Assembly: GCF_003667505.1 (NCBI RefSeq)
Contig: NZ_RCVJ01000054.1
Span: 1-64,000, forward strand
DNA length: 64,000 bases
From: Micromonospora sp. BL4
GTDB taxonomy: Bacteria > Actinomycetota > Actinomycetes > Mycobacteriales > Micromonosporaceae
Direction: 5' to 3'
Shown: positions 33,633-42,148 of the stretch, one piece after another
Position numbering within the stretch: position 1 is the stretch's first letter
Layout of the letters: every line of letters begins with the position of its first letter
Notes under the pieces: generated by a model
Seen by the model: only the letters and a program-made list of their open reading frames with translations
Database searches by the model: none
Told to the model about the DNA's origin: nothing
Position numbers and translations under genes: made by a program

Positions 33633-36599
33633 CTACGGCTCCTCGTCAGGCACCCAGTGCCCGTCGGCCTGTCTCGTCCAGCGCGGCAACCCCTCCGCCG
33701 TGCGCAGGTGCATGAGGCTCGTGGGCACCCGCACCTCCCACGGCTCTCCGACGGGAACCTCCGAGCCGGGCACGCCCAGCCGTTCCGCTATCTCGTCCGC
33801 GATCGGCAGGTACGTGTCGTCGCTGACCGTCGGGAGCGGACCACCCTGCCAGGGGTCGCCGGTCTTGCGGAAATGGTCCACCGCGGGCTCGAATCCGGGC
33901 CGGACCGGCAGGACGAGCCGTGCGTAACCCGCCTTGAGGAAGTCCTCGAACTCCAGGTCGCCGTCGCGGATGTCGAGACGCTCCAGCCAGCTCGACCGCC
34001 GTCCCCAGAAGTACGGGTAGCACACCCAGGACATGTTCTCCCATTCGAAGGCCTGCTCGAAGAACCGCACGTAGGCGCCCTCGATGCCGGCCTGGTCGAA
34101 GCGGATCCGGGGCAGCCCGTCCGGGCCCGTCGTCGTGGCGTCGAACAGCTCGAAGTGCTGCTCGGTCAGGAGCGTGACGCACATCCGCTTGAGTTCGTCG
34201 ACCATCGTGGCCCGGTTGCGGTACGCCTCCCGGCTCACGACCACGGGCGGCGCCGTCGCCTCGGCGGTGGCCAGCTTCGCTTCGTACTCGGACAGTCGCG
34301 AACGATAGGCCTCCACCAGTTGGGCGTGGGTCTCGTGCTGCCAGACGGCCAGCGCGCGCGGCGTCGCGGCGCAGGTGACCTCGACGGCGCACGCGATGTG
34401 TCCGACCTTGTCGGTGGTCAGCGCGAACGGGACGGCCTCGGTCTCCCCGTCCAGGTCGGTGATCCACACCCACGGGGACCCCTGGCCGAACCGGTGTGCA
34501 CGTCGCCCCATGACGACATCGACGCTCCAGCCGTCCCAGATGGTGGTGACGACGCCGACCGATGCCTGCACCGCGCGGTATCCGTCGGGCACCTTGACCC
34601 TGGTGGAGTCGGTGAACTCCTGGGTCGACTCCTCGCCGCCGGTGTGGAAGTCGTACGCCTCGGTGGCGAACGGCTGCGGCGGCGGCTTGATGCCGGTGGC
34701 GCCGTACATCGTCACGAAGGACTGGTAGGTGTCCGGGTGCAGTTCCTCGGGGCGCACCGAGAACGGCACCGGCTCGACGATGTCGACGACCTCGGCCCGG
34801 CTGCGGCGGAACGCCTCGATGAGCTGCGCTCCGGGCTCGGGCACCAGCACGTCGTACAGCGTCCGCCTGCCGTAGTTGTAGACCTGAGCCTCGTAGACCT
34901 TGGTCAGCCACTGGTACACGCCCACCACGTGCTCGGCGCCCAGCGTGTTGTTGAACGTGTGCTGGTCGGTCTCCTCCACCTCGGTGGTGGTGCGGCGGGT
35001 CTGCCGGGTGAGGATGCGTTCGGCGGTCCGCTCGGCGGCGGTCTGGGTCACCTCGCGCGCCATCGTGCTCGCCGAGGATTCACTCTCCTCGGTGTTCCGC
35101 GTCCACGCGGCCTCGGCGCTGGCCTGGAAGTCGACGGTCGGCCCGTAGCTGCCGGAGACCGTGAGCGACCCTTTGACGTCGGAGCGCTCCTGCAGCAGGG
35201 ACTGTGTCTCGCGCTGCATCTCGAAGCGATCGGTGGTCGTCAGGGAGCTGCTCTCCTCGTGCTCCTGCTCCCGCTCCTGGACGAAGATCGTCTCCGTCTC
35301 GGTCCGGGTGCGCCGGACCCGGTCCCGCGACTCGCTGCGCATCACGTTCTCGACGTACGCGATCTCGTCGCGTGCGTAGCCCTTGAGCTGCTGGCGCACC
35401 ACGTACAGGTCCATGACGCCGGCGGGGCCCAGATCGGCGTGGGTGCGCGGGACCGGGTCCGGGACGGGCGGGCTCTCCAGGGGGTCGAAGAGGTCGAGCA
35501 GTTCCCGCGGGGTGCGGCGGCGAACGTCCGCGAGCAGGCCGTTGGCGCGTGAGACGACGACGTCGCCGCGTCGCCACCACGTGGCCCGGGGCAACAGTGA
35601 CCCCACCAGGCTCTGCGCCGACTCGTGCAGCGCCCGTCGCTCCCGTAGCAGGGCGGAGACGACGTCGGGCAGATGGTTGGACGGATCGACCTTGAGGCCC
35701 TGGAGCGCCTCCTTGGTGCGACCGTCGAGCCGGTCGATGGTGGCCGTGTCGAGCCGTACCCCGACCGGGTCCGTCATCGGCAGAAACTCCGGGCGTCCAC
35801 TGATCGCGATCTCCGCACCGGGCTGCGCCCGGATGCCGGGTGCCGGCGACGGCAGGTCCGGCAGCCTCAGGGACAGCTCGAGTTCCTTGCGGCGGATCGT
35901 CAGGTCACGCTCGAAGAGCGCCTGCGGTCGCAGGTTCTCCGGTGGCAGCACCTGTGGATACTCGCGCTGGGCAGTGCGCCGGAAGCCGCTCGCGGGCACG
36001 GCCGCCAGTTCGGCGATCGCCGCGTCGACGGCCTCGTGCCGGGCCGCCAGCTCTGCCAGCCGGTCTCTGATCACGACCGGATCGCGGGGTGGCGATGCCG
36101 GTCGGGGCCCGCGTCCGAACCAGGCCGGCAGGCGGACGATCCGCAACAGGCGCTTCTCGCCCGAGGAGATGTAGTCGTGGATGCGCAGGGCGTCGACGAG
36201 ACGGGCGATCGGGCGGCGGTGTTCGGCCGGCAGCAGCTTGACCACCAGGACGCTGTCCTTGATGTCGGCGATGCCCGCCACCGTCTGCGGATCCGCGAGA
36301 AAGTCGGCGACCGGGCGGCCCAGGAGATCCGCGAGGTCGAGGGGCCTCTCGGACCGGGCCAGCGCCTCGCTCACGGCGCGCGTCGCCCCGACCACGCCCG
36401 TCGTCCCCTCCCCGGTCACGTAGTGCGGACCGGCGGCGAACTCCTCCGCCAGGCGCTTCATTCGCGCGAGGGAGTCCGGTTCGGACGCGACCGCGGCCAG
36501 TCGCTGTTGCAGCTCCGTGTCGGCGCTCAGGTCGAGCGCCTCCGGAGCGTCGGTCGTGAGCGGTTGCCTGACCTGCGCGAATTGGAACAGGGCTTCCAT
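33633..36599 (-). CDS. Large uncharacterised protein, partner of the putative effector
   Basis: 988 residues, no signal peptide or membrane helix. The N-terminal third is mixed helical. Residues 400-470 are a charged coiled-coil-like stretch (YARDEIAYVENVMRSESRDR; RTRTETETIFVQEREQEHEE). Residues 475-560 are rich in Ser/Thr/Glu and begin GSLTVSGSYGPTVDFQASAE. Then follows HVVGVYQWLTKVYEAQVYNY (558-577). The C-terminal block from 850 (AFEWENMSWVCYPYFWGRRS) is aromatic and looks conserved, and the protein ends with Trp-rich GLPRWTRQADGHWVPDEEP. I recall hypothetical proteins with this architecture but no function. Its stop abuts the next gene's start, so both products are probably made together. 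No ribosome site is evident at ATG 36599. Confidence 0.75.
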   Translation of the reverse strand: MEALFQFAQVRQPLTTDAPEALDLSADTELQQRLAAVASEPDSLARMKRLAEEFAAGPHYVTGEGTTGVVGATRAVSEALARSERPLDLADLLGRPVADFLADPQTVAGIADIKDSVLVVKLLPAEHRRPIARLVDALRIHDYISSGEKRLLRIVRLPAWFGRGPRPASPPRDPVVIRDRLAELAARHEAVDAAIAELAAVPASGFRRTAQREYPQVLPPENLRPQALFERDLTIRRKELELSLRLPDLPSPAPGIRAQPGAEIAISGRPEFLPMTDPVGVRLDTATIDRLDGRTKEALQGLKVDPSNHLPDVVSALLRERRALHESAQSLVGSLLPRATWWRRGDVVVSRANGLLADVRRRTPRELLDLFDPLESPPVPDPVPRTHADLGPAGVMDLYVVRQQLKGYARDEIAYVENVMRSESRDRVRRTRTETETIFVQEREQEHEESSSLTTTDRFEMQRETQSLLQERSDVKGSLTVSGSYGPTVDFQASAEAAWTRNTEESESSASTMAREVTQTAAERTAERILTRQTRRTTTEVEETDQHTFNNTLGAEHVVGVYQWLTKVYEAQVYNYGRRTLYDVLVPEPGAQLIEAFRRSRAEVVDIVEPVPFSVRPEELHPDTYQSFVTMYGATGIKPPPQPFATEAYDFHTGGEESTQEFTDSTRVKVPDGYRAVQASVGVVTTIWDGWSVDVVMGRRAHRFGQGSPWVWITDLDGETEAVPFALTTDKVGHIACAVEVTCAATPRALAVWQHETHAQLVEAYRSRLSEYEAKLATAEATAPPVVVSREAYRNRATMVDELKRMCVTLLTEQHFELFDATTTGPDGLPRIRFDQAGIEGAYVRFFEQAFEWENMSWVCYPYFWGRRSSWLERLDIRDGDLEFEDFLKAGYARLVLPVRPGFEPAVDHFRKTGDPWQGGPLPTVSDDTYLPIADEIAERLGVPGSEVPVGEPWEVRVPTSLMHLRTAEGLPRWTRQADGHWVPDEEP

Positions 36600-36683
36600 G
36601 GCCGGATGCTAGGCCCGGCCGGCACCCCGACTCAGTCACCTTCGCGACCAGGAAACCGCGGATGATGTTCACCAAATCCGTGC

Positions 36684-38282
36684 TCAGCGTTGCGGCGGGA
36701 CCCGTGGCGGGAGCTCGTCGAGGTCGTCGTGCGCCCGCGGGCTGGGCGGCGGCACCGGGTTCGGGATCTCGTCGAGGCTCTCGTCCTCGGCGAACACGAT
36801 CTCGCGGCGCTTGCGGATCGTCGGAAGGACGGCGACGACGAGCGCCGCCACGGCCAGCGCCAGGAACACGGCGGAGATCGGTCGGGTCAGGAAGACCGAC
36901 GCGTCGCCGCGCGAGATGATGAGCGCACGCCGCAGGTGCTCCTCCAGCAGCGGGCCGAGGACGAAGCCGAGCAGCAGGGGCGCCGGCTCGCAGCCGCACT
37001 TGATCAGGATGTAGCCCAGGATCCCGAAGAACGCGATCGCGTACACGTCGTACGCGTTGAAGCTCAGCGAGTAGGTGCCGATCGCCGCAAACAAGATGAT
37101 CATCGGGAACAACACCTGGTACGGGATGCGCAGCATGCGCACCCAGATGCCGACCAGCGGCAGATTCAGCAGTACGAGCAGCACGTTTCCGATCCACATC
37201 GACGCGATCAGGCCCCAGAACAGCGCCGGCTCGTCGGTGATGACGTTCGGGCCGGGGGTGATGCCGTGGACGATGAACGCGCCGACCATCAGCGCCATCA
37301 CCGGGTGGGCGGGCAGCCCCAGGGTGAGCAGCGGGATGAACGACGTCTGCGCGGCGGCGTTGTTCGCCGACTCGGGACCGGCCACGCCCTCGATCGCGCC
37401 GCGTCCGAACTCCTGCTGCCGCTTCGAGATCCGCTTCTCGACGGCGTACGAGGTGAACGAGGCCAGCACGTGGCCGCCGCCGGGCAGGATGCCGAGCGCG
37501 GCGCCCAGACCGGTGCCGCGCAGGATCGGGCCGACGATCCGGCGGCGGTCCTCGCGGGTCGGCCACAGGTTCTTCACCGTGCTGACGATTGCCGTGCGGG
37601 TCCGCTCGTTCTCCAGATTGCGCAGGATCTCGGCCACCCCGAACATGCCGACGGCGACCGACACGAAGTTGATGCCGCCGTACAGCTCACGCTGGTCGAA
37701 CACGAACCGGGGCGTGCCGGTGTAGATGTCCTGGCCGACCGTGCCGAGCAGCACGCCGAGCGCGATCATCGCCAGTGCCTTGAGCGCCGATCCGCGCGCC
37801 AGCGCGATCGACACGATCAGGCCGAACAGCACCAGCGAGAAGTATTCGGCCGGGCCGAACCGCAACGCGACGCTGGCCAGCGGTGGGGCCGCGACGGCCA
37901 GCGCGACGGTGGCCACCGTACCCGCGATGAAGGACCCGACCGCGGCGGCCGCCAGCGCCGGGCCGGCCCGACCCTGCCGGGCCATCTCGTGCCCGTCCAG
38001 CGCGGTGACCGCCGCCGACGACTCACCGGGCAGGTTGATCAGGATGGCGGTCGTCGAGCCGCCGTACTGTGCGCCGTAGTAGATACCGGCCAGCATGATC
38101 AACGCCGTGACCGGCTCGAAGCTGAACGTGATCGGCAGCAGCATCGCCACCGTCGCTGTCGGCCCGATGCCGGGCAGCACGCCGACCGCAGTCCCGAGCA
38201 GCACTCCGACGAAGCAGTAGAGGACGTTCTGGACCAGGAGGGCGGTCGAGAAGCCCAGCGCGAGGTTGTCGAGAAGCTCCAT
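36684..38282 (-). CDS. tctA: Tripartite tricarboxylate transporter, large permease TctA
   Basis: Inner-membrane permease of 532 residues with about twelve helices. Family hallmarks: LLGTAVGVLPGIGPTATVAM near 30-50, GIYYGAQYGGSTTAILINLP followed by GES near 66-88, and the second GILPGGGHVLASFTSYAVEK near 260. A Pro-rich cytoplasmic tail (IPNPVPPPSPRAHDDLDELP) is longer than usual. It imports a carboxylate captured by TctC. Third gene of a tctCBA operon, 20 bases after tctB. Confidence 0.95.
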   Translation of the reverse strand: MELLDNLALGFSTALLVQNVLYCFVGVLLGTAVGVLPGIGPTATVAMLLPITFSFEPVTALIMLAGIYYGAQYGGSTTAILINLPGESSAAVTALDGHEMARQGRAGPALAAAAVGSFIAGTVATVALAVAAPPLASVALRFGPAEYFSLVLFGLIVSIALARGSALKALAMIALGVLLGTVGQDIYTGTPRFVFDQRELYGGINFVSVAVGMFGVAEILRNLENERTRTAIVSTVKNLWPTREDRRRIVGPILRGTGLGAALGILPGGGHVLASFTSYAVEKRISKRQQEFGRGAIEGVAGPESANNAAAQTSFIPLLTLGLPAHPVMALMVGAFIVHGITPGPNVITDEPALFWGLIASMWIGNVLLVLLNLPLVGIWVRMLRIPYQVLFPMIILFAAIGTYSLSFNAYDVYAIAFFGILGYILIKCGCEPAPLLLGFVLGPLLEEHLRRALIISRGDASVFLTRPISAVFLALAVAALVVAVLPTIRKRREIVFAEDESLDEIPNPVPPPSPRAHDDLDELPPRVPPQR

Positions 38283-38302
38283 GCCTCAATCCGGATGTCC
38301 CG

Positions 38303-38746
38303 TCAGAACCCCAGCCACGGACCCCATAGCGGGATCCGCAGCTGCAGTCCGACGACGAAGATGAGCGTGCTGGCCACGGTCAGCCCGGCGGCCACGGCCA
38401 CGGCCGTGAGCAGCCGTACGCGGGAGCTGGCCAGCGTGGTGAGCAGGGCGGTCACCGCCGACGTCGGTACGAATCCGAGGCGCCGGACGGTGAATCCGAA
38501 GAACAGGACCGCGAGCACGATGACGGCGACCGCTCGCCAGGGGATCGCCCCGAACGAGGTCACCTCGCCGGCGACGAGTCCCTTGCCGATGATCGCCAGG
38601 CCCAGGACGGCCACGGTCGCGCCGACCAGCATCGGAAAGGCCCCGGGGCCCATCCGTAGTGGGGTGCCCAACCCGTAGCCGAGCGCCCCCCACACGAAGG
38701 CACCACCAATCAGGACGAAGATTCCCCCGGCGAGGACGTCCGGCAT
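38303..38746 (-). CDS. tctB: Tripartite tricarboxylate transporter, small permease TctB
   Basis: 147 residues with four membrane helices (VLAGGIFVLIGGAFVWGALG; FPMLVGATVAVLGLAIIGKG; AVAVIVLAVLFFGFTVRRLG; VAVAAGLTVASTLIFVVGLQ), the TctB pattern. ATG 38746 lies 19 bases after the tctC stop. Confidence 0.92.
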   Translation of the reverse strand: MPDVLAGGIFVLIGGAFVWGALGYGLGTPLRMGPGAFPMLVGATVAVLGLAIIGKGLVAGEVTSFGAIPWRAVAVIVLAVLFFGFTVRRLGFVPTSAVTALLTTLASSRVRLLTAVAVAAGLTVASTLIFVVGLQLRIPLWGPWLGF

Positions 38747-38765
38747 CGACCGACGGCGCTCCACC

Positions 38766-39785
38766 TCAGGAGACCGTGACCCCGGCGTCGGCGATGATCT
38801 TCGCCCAGGTGCCGAGCTGCTCTTCGAGCTTGGCGCGATGCGCCTGCGGGGTCGCGTCCTCGGCCGGGACCGGCGCGGTGCCGAGCTTGGCCATCTGGTC
38901 GATGACACCCTGGTCGGCCAGGGCCACCTTCAGCGCCTCGGACAGCTTCTGGACGATCTCGTCCGGCGTGTCGGCCGGGACGTAGAGACCGTGCCACACG
39001 CTGACCTGGAGCTGGGACAACCCGGCCTCGGCCGTGGTGGGCAGGTCCGGCAGGCTCTTCACCCGCTCCGGCGTGGTGACCGCGTACGCCTTCACCTTGC
39101 CCGCGGCGATCTGGCCGCTGGTGTTGGTCGTCTGGTCGCACATGAAGTCGACCTGGCCGCCGACGAGGTCGGTCAGCGCGGGGCCGGTGCCCTGGTACGG
39201 GACCTCCTGGAGCTTGACCCCGGCGGCGGTCTGGAACAGCAGGCCGCACAGGTGGGATGCGGCGCCGATGCCGGCGTTGGCCAGGGTGACCTTGTCGGCG
39301 TTCGCCTTCACGTGGGCCACGAGGTCCTGGAGCGTCGCGGGTGCGAAGTCCTTGCGGGCGACGACGGTCATCGGCACCTCGGTGACGAGTCCGACCATCT
39401 TGAAGTCCTCGAGCGGCTTGTAGTCGAGGTTCTTGTACAGGGCGGGCGCCGTGGACATGCCGATGTGGTGCATGAGCACGGTGTAGCCGTCCGGATCGGC
39501 CTGCGAGACCTCGCCGGCGCCGACCGTGCCGCCGGCACCCTCGACGTTCTGGACGACGATCTTGCCGCCGAGCTTGGCGGCCATCGGCTCGGCGATCATG
39601 CGGGTGACCGTGTCCGTGGGCCCGCCCGCGCTGAACGGCACGACGATCGTGATGTTCTGGTCCGGGTAGCTCGAGGCGTCGCCGCCGCTGCCACCGCCGC
39701 CGTTTCCGGAGCAGGCGGCCAGGAGCGAGAGTGCGCCGAGCGCGGCGATCATCCGCGCGGCGACCCGATGCCTGGTCGTTGTCAT
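38766..39785 (-). CDS. tctC: Tripartite tricarboxylate transporter, binding lipoprotein TctC
   Basis: Solute-binding lipoprotein of 339 residues. Signal peptide with lipobox LLAACSGNGG (Cys near 25). TctC/Bug hallmarks: ITIVVPFSAGGPTDTVTRMI, VENVEGAGGTVGAGEVSQAD-type loop, and VPYQGTGPALTDLVGGQVDF. It presents a carboxylate to TctAB. ATG 39785 follows GAGGAGG. It is divergent from the response regulator, with direct repeats in between. Confidence 0.95.
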   Translation of the reverse strand: MTTTRHRVAARMIAALGALSLLAACSGNGGGGSGGDASSYPDQNITIVVPFSAGGPTDTVTRMIAEPMAAKLGGKIVVQNVEGAGGTVGAGEVSQADPDGYTVLMHHIGMSTAPALYKNLDYKPLEDFKMVGLVTEVPMTVVARKDFAPATLQDLVAHVKANADKVTLANAGIGAASHLCGLLFQTAAGVKLQEVPYQGTGPALTDLVGGQVDFMCDQTTNTSGQIAAGKVKAYAVTTPERVKSLPDLPTTAEAGLSQLQVSVWHGLYVPADTPDEIVQKLSEALKVALADQGVIDQMAKLGTAPVPAEDATPQAHRAKLEEQLGTWAKIIADAGVTVS

Positions 39786-39853
39786 ATCGAGGCCTCCTCG
39801 TCGGCGCGTGCGCGTTGTCGGGCCTCAGTCTCGGCGGGCGGAGACGCGGATGG

Positions 39854-39903
39854 TGTCAGAGAAATCCCAAGGAATGCGCTCGATGTCAGAGGAATCCCAA
39901 GAA
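39854..39903. promoter_or_regulatory. Two 18-bp direct repeats, TGTCAGAGRAATCCCAAG
   Basis: Copies begin at 39854 and 39884, so they lie exactly 30 bp (three helical turns) apart on one face of the DNA. They differ at one base within 18. They sit between divergent tctC and the response regulator, with the second copy ending nine bases before the -35 of the regulator promoter. This is the expected arrangement for an OmpR/PhoB-type activator such as the adjacent response regulator. Confidence 0.75.
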
Positions 39904-39911
39904 CTCCAGGG

Positions 39912-39942
39912 CTGACATGAGCGTCGATACAGGCCGTACAAT
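39912..39942 (+). promoter_or_regulatory. Promoter of response regulator, near-leaderless
   Basis: CTGACA (39912-39917) and TACAAT (39937-39942) with a 19-base spacer (18 if TGACAT is taken). The predicted transcription start at about 39949-39951 coincides with the ATG at 39951, and no ribosome binding site precedes that ATG, so the mRNA is probably leaderless. Confidence 0.55.
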
Positions 39943-39950
39943 CCGCCGGT

Positions 39951-40634
39951 ATGCGGATAACCGTCATCGAGGATGACGACCGCGTGGCGCGCGGTCTGGT
40001 GACCGTGCTGGCCCAGGCGGGTTTCGAGGTCCACCGCATCGCCACCGCCGCGGAGGCCGTGCGTGCGGTGCCGGCCGACGTGGTCCTCGTCGACCTGGGT
40101 CTGCCCGACGGCGACGGGCTCGACGTGATCCGCAAACTGCGTGACCGCCCGGAGACCGCGGTCATCGCGGTGACCGCGCGATCCGAGGAGCACGAGCGGG
40201 TCCGTGGCCTGCGCGCCGGCGCCGACGACTACATCGTCAAGCCCTTCGGCGTCCCGGAGCTGCTGGCCCGGATCGACGCGGTCCTGCGGCGTACCCGGAC
40301 CGCTCGCGCCCTGAGCCACCCGGACGAGCCGCTCGTCATCGGCCCGATGCGGATCGGCGTCGGCACCCGCGAGGTCACCGTCGGCGACACGCCCGTGCCG
40401 TTGACCCGCAAGGAGTTCGAGCTGCTCCTGCTGCTGGCCCGACGGGCGCCGAACGTGGTCAGCCGCGACGTCATCCTCGACCAGATCTGGGGCGCGACCT
40501 GGGAGTCGTCGAGTCGCACCCTGGACACCCACATCGCGGCGTTGCGCCACAAGCTGGGGCCGGACGTGGTCATCCGCACGCTCCACGGTGTCGGCTATCG
40601 GCTCCTGGCCGACCAGCCGGAGCTGATCGGCTGA
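39951..40634 (+). CDS. OmpR/PhoB-type response regulator, TctD-like
   Basis: 227 residues. Receiver domain with acidic pocket IEDDD, phospho-acceptor Asp48 in VVLVDLGLPDGDG, and the conserved Lys in YIVKPFG. The C-terminal winged helix (LTRKEFELLLLLARRAPNVV; HIAALRHKLGPDVVIRTLHG) binds tandem direct repeats, and such repeats are present upstream. Partner of the kinase that starts six bases later. Likely activates tctCBA in response to the transported carboxylate. Confidence 0.95.
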   Translation: MRITVIEDDDRVARGLVTVLAQAGFEVHRIATAAEAVRAVPADVVLVDLGLPDGDGLDVIRKLRDRPETAVIAVTARSEEHERVRGLRAGADDYIVKPFGVPELLARIDAVLRRTRTARALSHPDEPLVIGPMRIGVGTREVTVGDTPVPLTRKEFELLLLLARRAPNVVSRDVILDQIWGATWESSSRTLDTHIAALRHKLGPDVVIRTLHGVGYRLLADQPELIG

Positions 40635-40640
40635 CGCGCC

Positions 40641-42122
40641 GTGCACCGCCGCCTGCTCATCGTGCTGGTTCCCATCGCAGTGCTGCTCGTCGCGGCGCTC
40701 GGGGTGCCGCTCAGCGTCACCGTGGCCGAGCGTGAGATGCAGGAGACGTACGTCAACCGGCTCAACGACGTCGGCCGGTTCGCATCGCTGGCCGAGACCG
40801 CGCTGTCGAGGGGGCGGACCGAGGCGTTGCAGCAGGAGTTGACGCGCTACCACGAGCTGTACGGGATCCCGGCAGCGGTGATCGACACGTCGGGCACGGT
40901 GCTGCTCGGACCGGCCGACGCGTACCAGGAGGCGGCGCGGGCCGAGCCGGCGTTGCCCCGGATCGTGACCGCGGCGCTGGCTGGGGCCCGGTCCGAACCG
41001 TCCTGGGAGTGGGCGCCGTGGGACGACTCGGCACTCGTGGTGGCCGAGCCGGTGGGCCGGGACAGTGAGGTGGTCGGCGCCGTCGTGACGATCTCCGACC
41101 TGTCCAGGACGCGCGAGCACATCCTCGTACGCTGGGCCTGGCTCGCCGGGCTCGGCCTGCTGCCGTTGATCGCGCTGGCGGCCGTCGCCTGGCCGGTGTC
41201 CGCGTGGGTGCTGCGGCCGGTGCGGAAGCTGGACGCGGCGACCTCGCGGATCTCCGAGGGCGATCTGACGATCCGCGCCGACGCCGAGGCCGGCCCGGTC
41301 GAGCTGCGGCGGCTGGCGGAATCGTTCAACACCATGATGGACGCCGTCGAGAACGCGGTGCAGCGGCAGCGGGCGTTCGTGTCCGACGCGTCGCACCAGC
41401 TGCGCAACCCGTTGACCAGCCTCCGGCTCGCGGTGGAGAGCCTCGCACCACACCTGCGGCCCGACGGCGACGGGCGGCAGGTGTACGACGTCGCCGTCGA
41501 CGAGCTGAAGGCGATGCAGCGGATGTTGAACTCGCTACAGGCCAGCGCGCGGATGGAGAGCATGCGGACGGCGTCGCCGGTGGATCTCGACGCGGTGCTG
41601 GCGACCCGGGTGGACCGGTGGCGCGCGTTGACGGCGACGGCGGGACAGACGCTGGCGGTCGACGTGCCGCCGGGGTTGCGGTTGCTGGAGCCGCCGGGCG
41701 GGTTGGGCAGCGTCCTGGACGAGCTGATCAGCAACGCGTTACGGCTGTCGGACGCGCAGGTGGTGGAGGTGAGGGCCCGGATCGTGCCCGGTGACGCGAG
41801 CGCCGGGCACGGCAACGGCTCCGCGGCCGGCGGGGTCGTCACCGTCGCGGTCCGCGACGACGGCCAGGGCATCGACGTTTCCGAGCGGGCCCAGGCGCTA
41901 CGACGGTTCTGGCGGTCGCCGCGACACCAGAACGTGTCCGGGACCGGCCTGGGACTGGCGATCTGCGCCGACCTGGTCGGCGCCGCCGGGGGCGAGCTGC
42001 GGCTGGAGAGGGGCCTGCCACGTCCGGACGGGTCCGGGCACGGGTTCGCCGCGGTGGTCGCGATGCCGGCCGTTCCGCGGGTGACGTCGACGTCCGGCGA
42101 CCCGGCTCCGTCGCCGGTCTGA
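40641..42122 (+). CDS. Sensor histidine kinase, TctE-like
   Basis: 493 residues, GTG start. A first membrane helix (LLIVLVPIAVLLVAALGVPL), an extracytoplasmic sensor of about 135 residues, a second helix (LAGLGLLPLIALAAVAWPVS), HAMP (RPVRKLDAATSRISEGDLTI), DHp domain with phospho-acceptor His in SDASHQLRNPLTSLR, and an ATPase domain with VLDELISNAL (N box), DDGQGI (G1) and GTGLGLAI (G2). The N-terminal arrangement is that of TctE-type sensors for carboxylates. Confidence 0.95.
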   Translation: MHRRLLIVLVPIAVLLVAALGVPLSVTVAEREMQETYVNRLNDVGRFASLAETALSRGRTEALQQELTRYHELYGIPAAVIDTSGTVLLGPADAYQEAARAEPALPRIVTAALAGARSEPSWEWAPWDDSALVVAEPVGRDSEVVGAVVTISDLSRTREHILVRWAWLAGLGLLPLIALAAVAWPVSAWVLRPVRKLDAATSRISEGDLTIRADAEAGPVELRRLAESFNTMMDAVENAVQRQRAFVSDASHQLRNPLTSLRLAVESLAPHLRPDGDGRQVYDVAVDELKAMQRMLNSLQASARMESMRTASPVDLDAVLATRVDRWRALTATAGQTLAVDVPPGLRLLEPPGGLGSVLDELISNALRLSDAQVVEVRARIVPGDASAGHGNGSAAGGVVTVAVRDDGQGIDVSERAQALRRFWRSPRHQNVSGTGLGLAICADLVGAAGGELRLERGLPRPDGSGHGFAAVVAMPAVPRVTSTSGDPAPSPV

Positions 42123-42148
42123 GGACCCGGCCCGCCCGGCCCGGGGTC
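42123..42148. terminator. Hairpin between convergent kinase and TAXI genes
   Basis: A GC-rich imperfect stem (GGACCCGGCC ... GGCCCGGGGTC, one bulge) fills the 24-base gap and slightly overlaps the TAXI stop. Probable shared terminator. Confidence 0.45.

Noticed and set aside
33612..35552. 646-codon plus-strand open frame inside the 988-residue gene
   Set aside because: Antisense artefact: Arg/Val/Leu-rich with no domain, no ribosome site, and the minus-strand protein has realistic composition and motifs.
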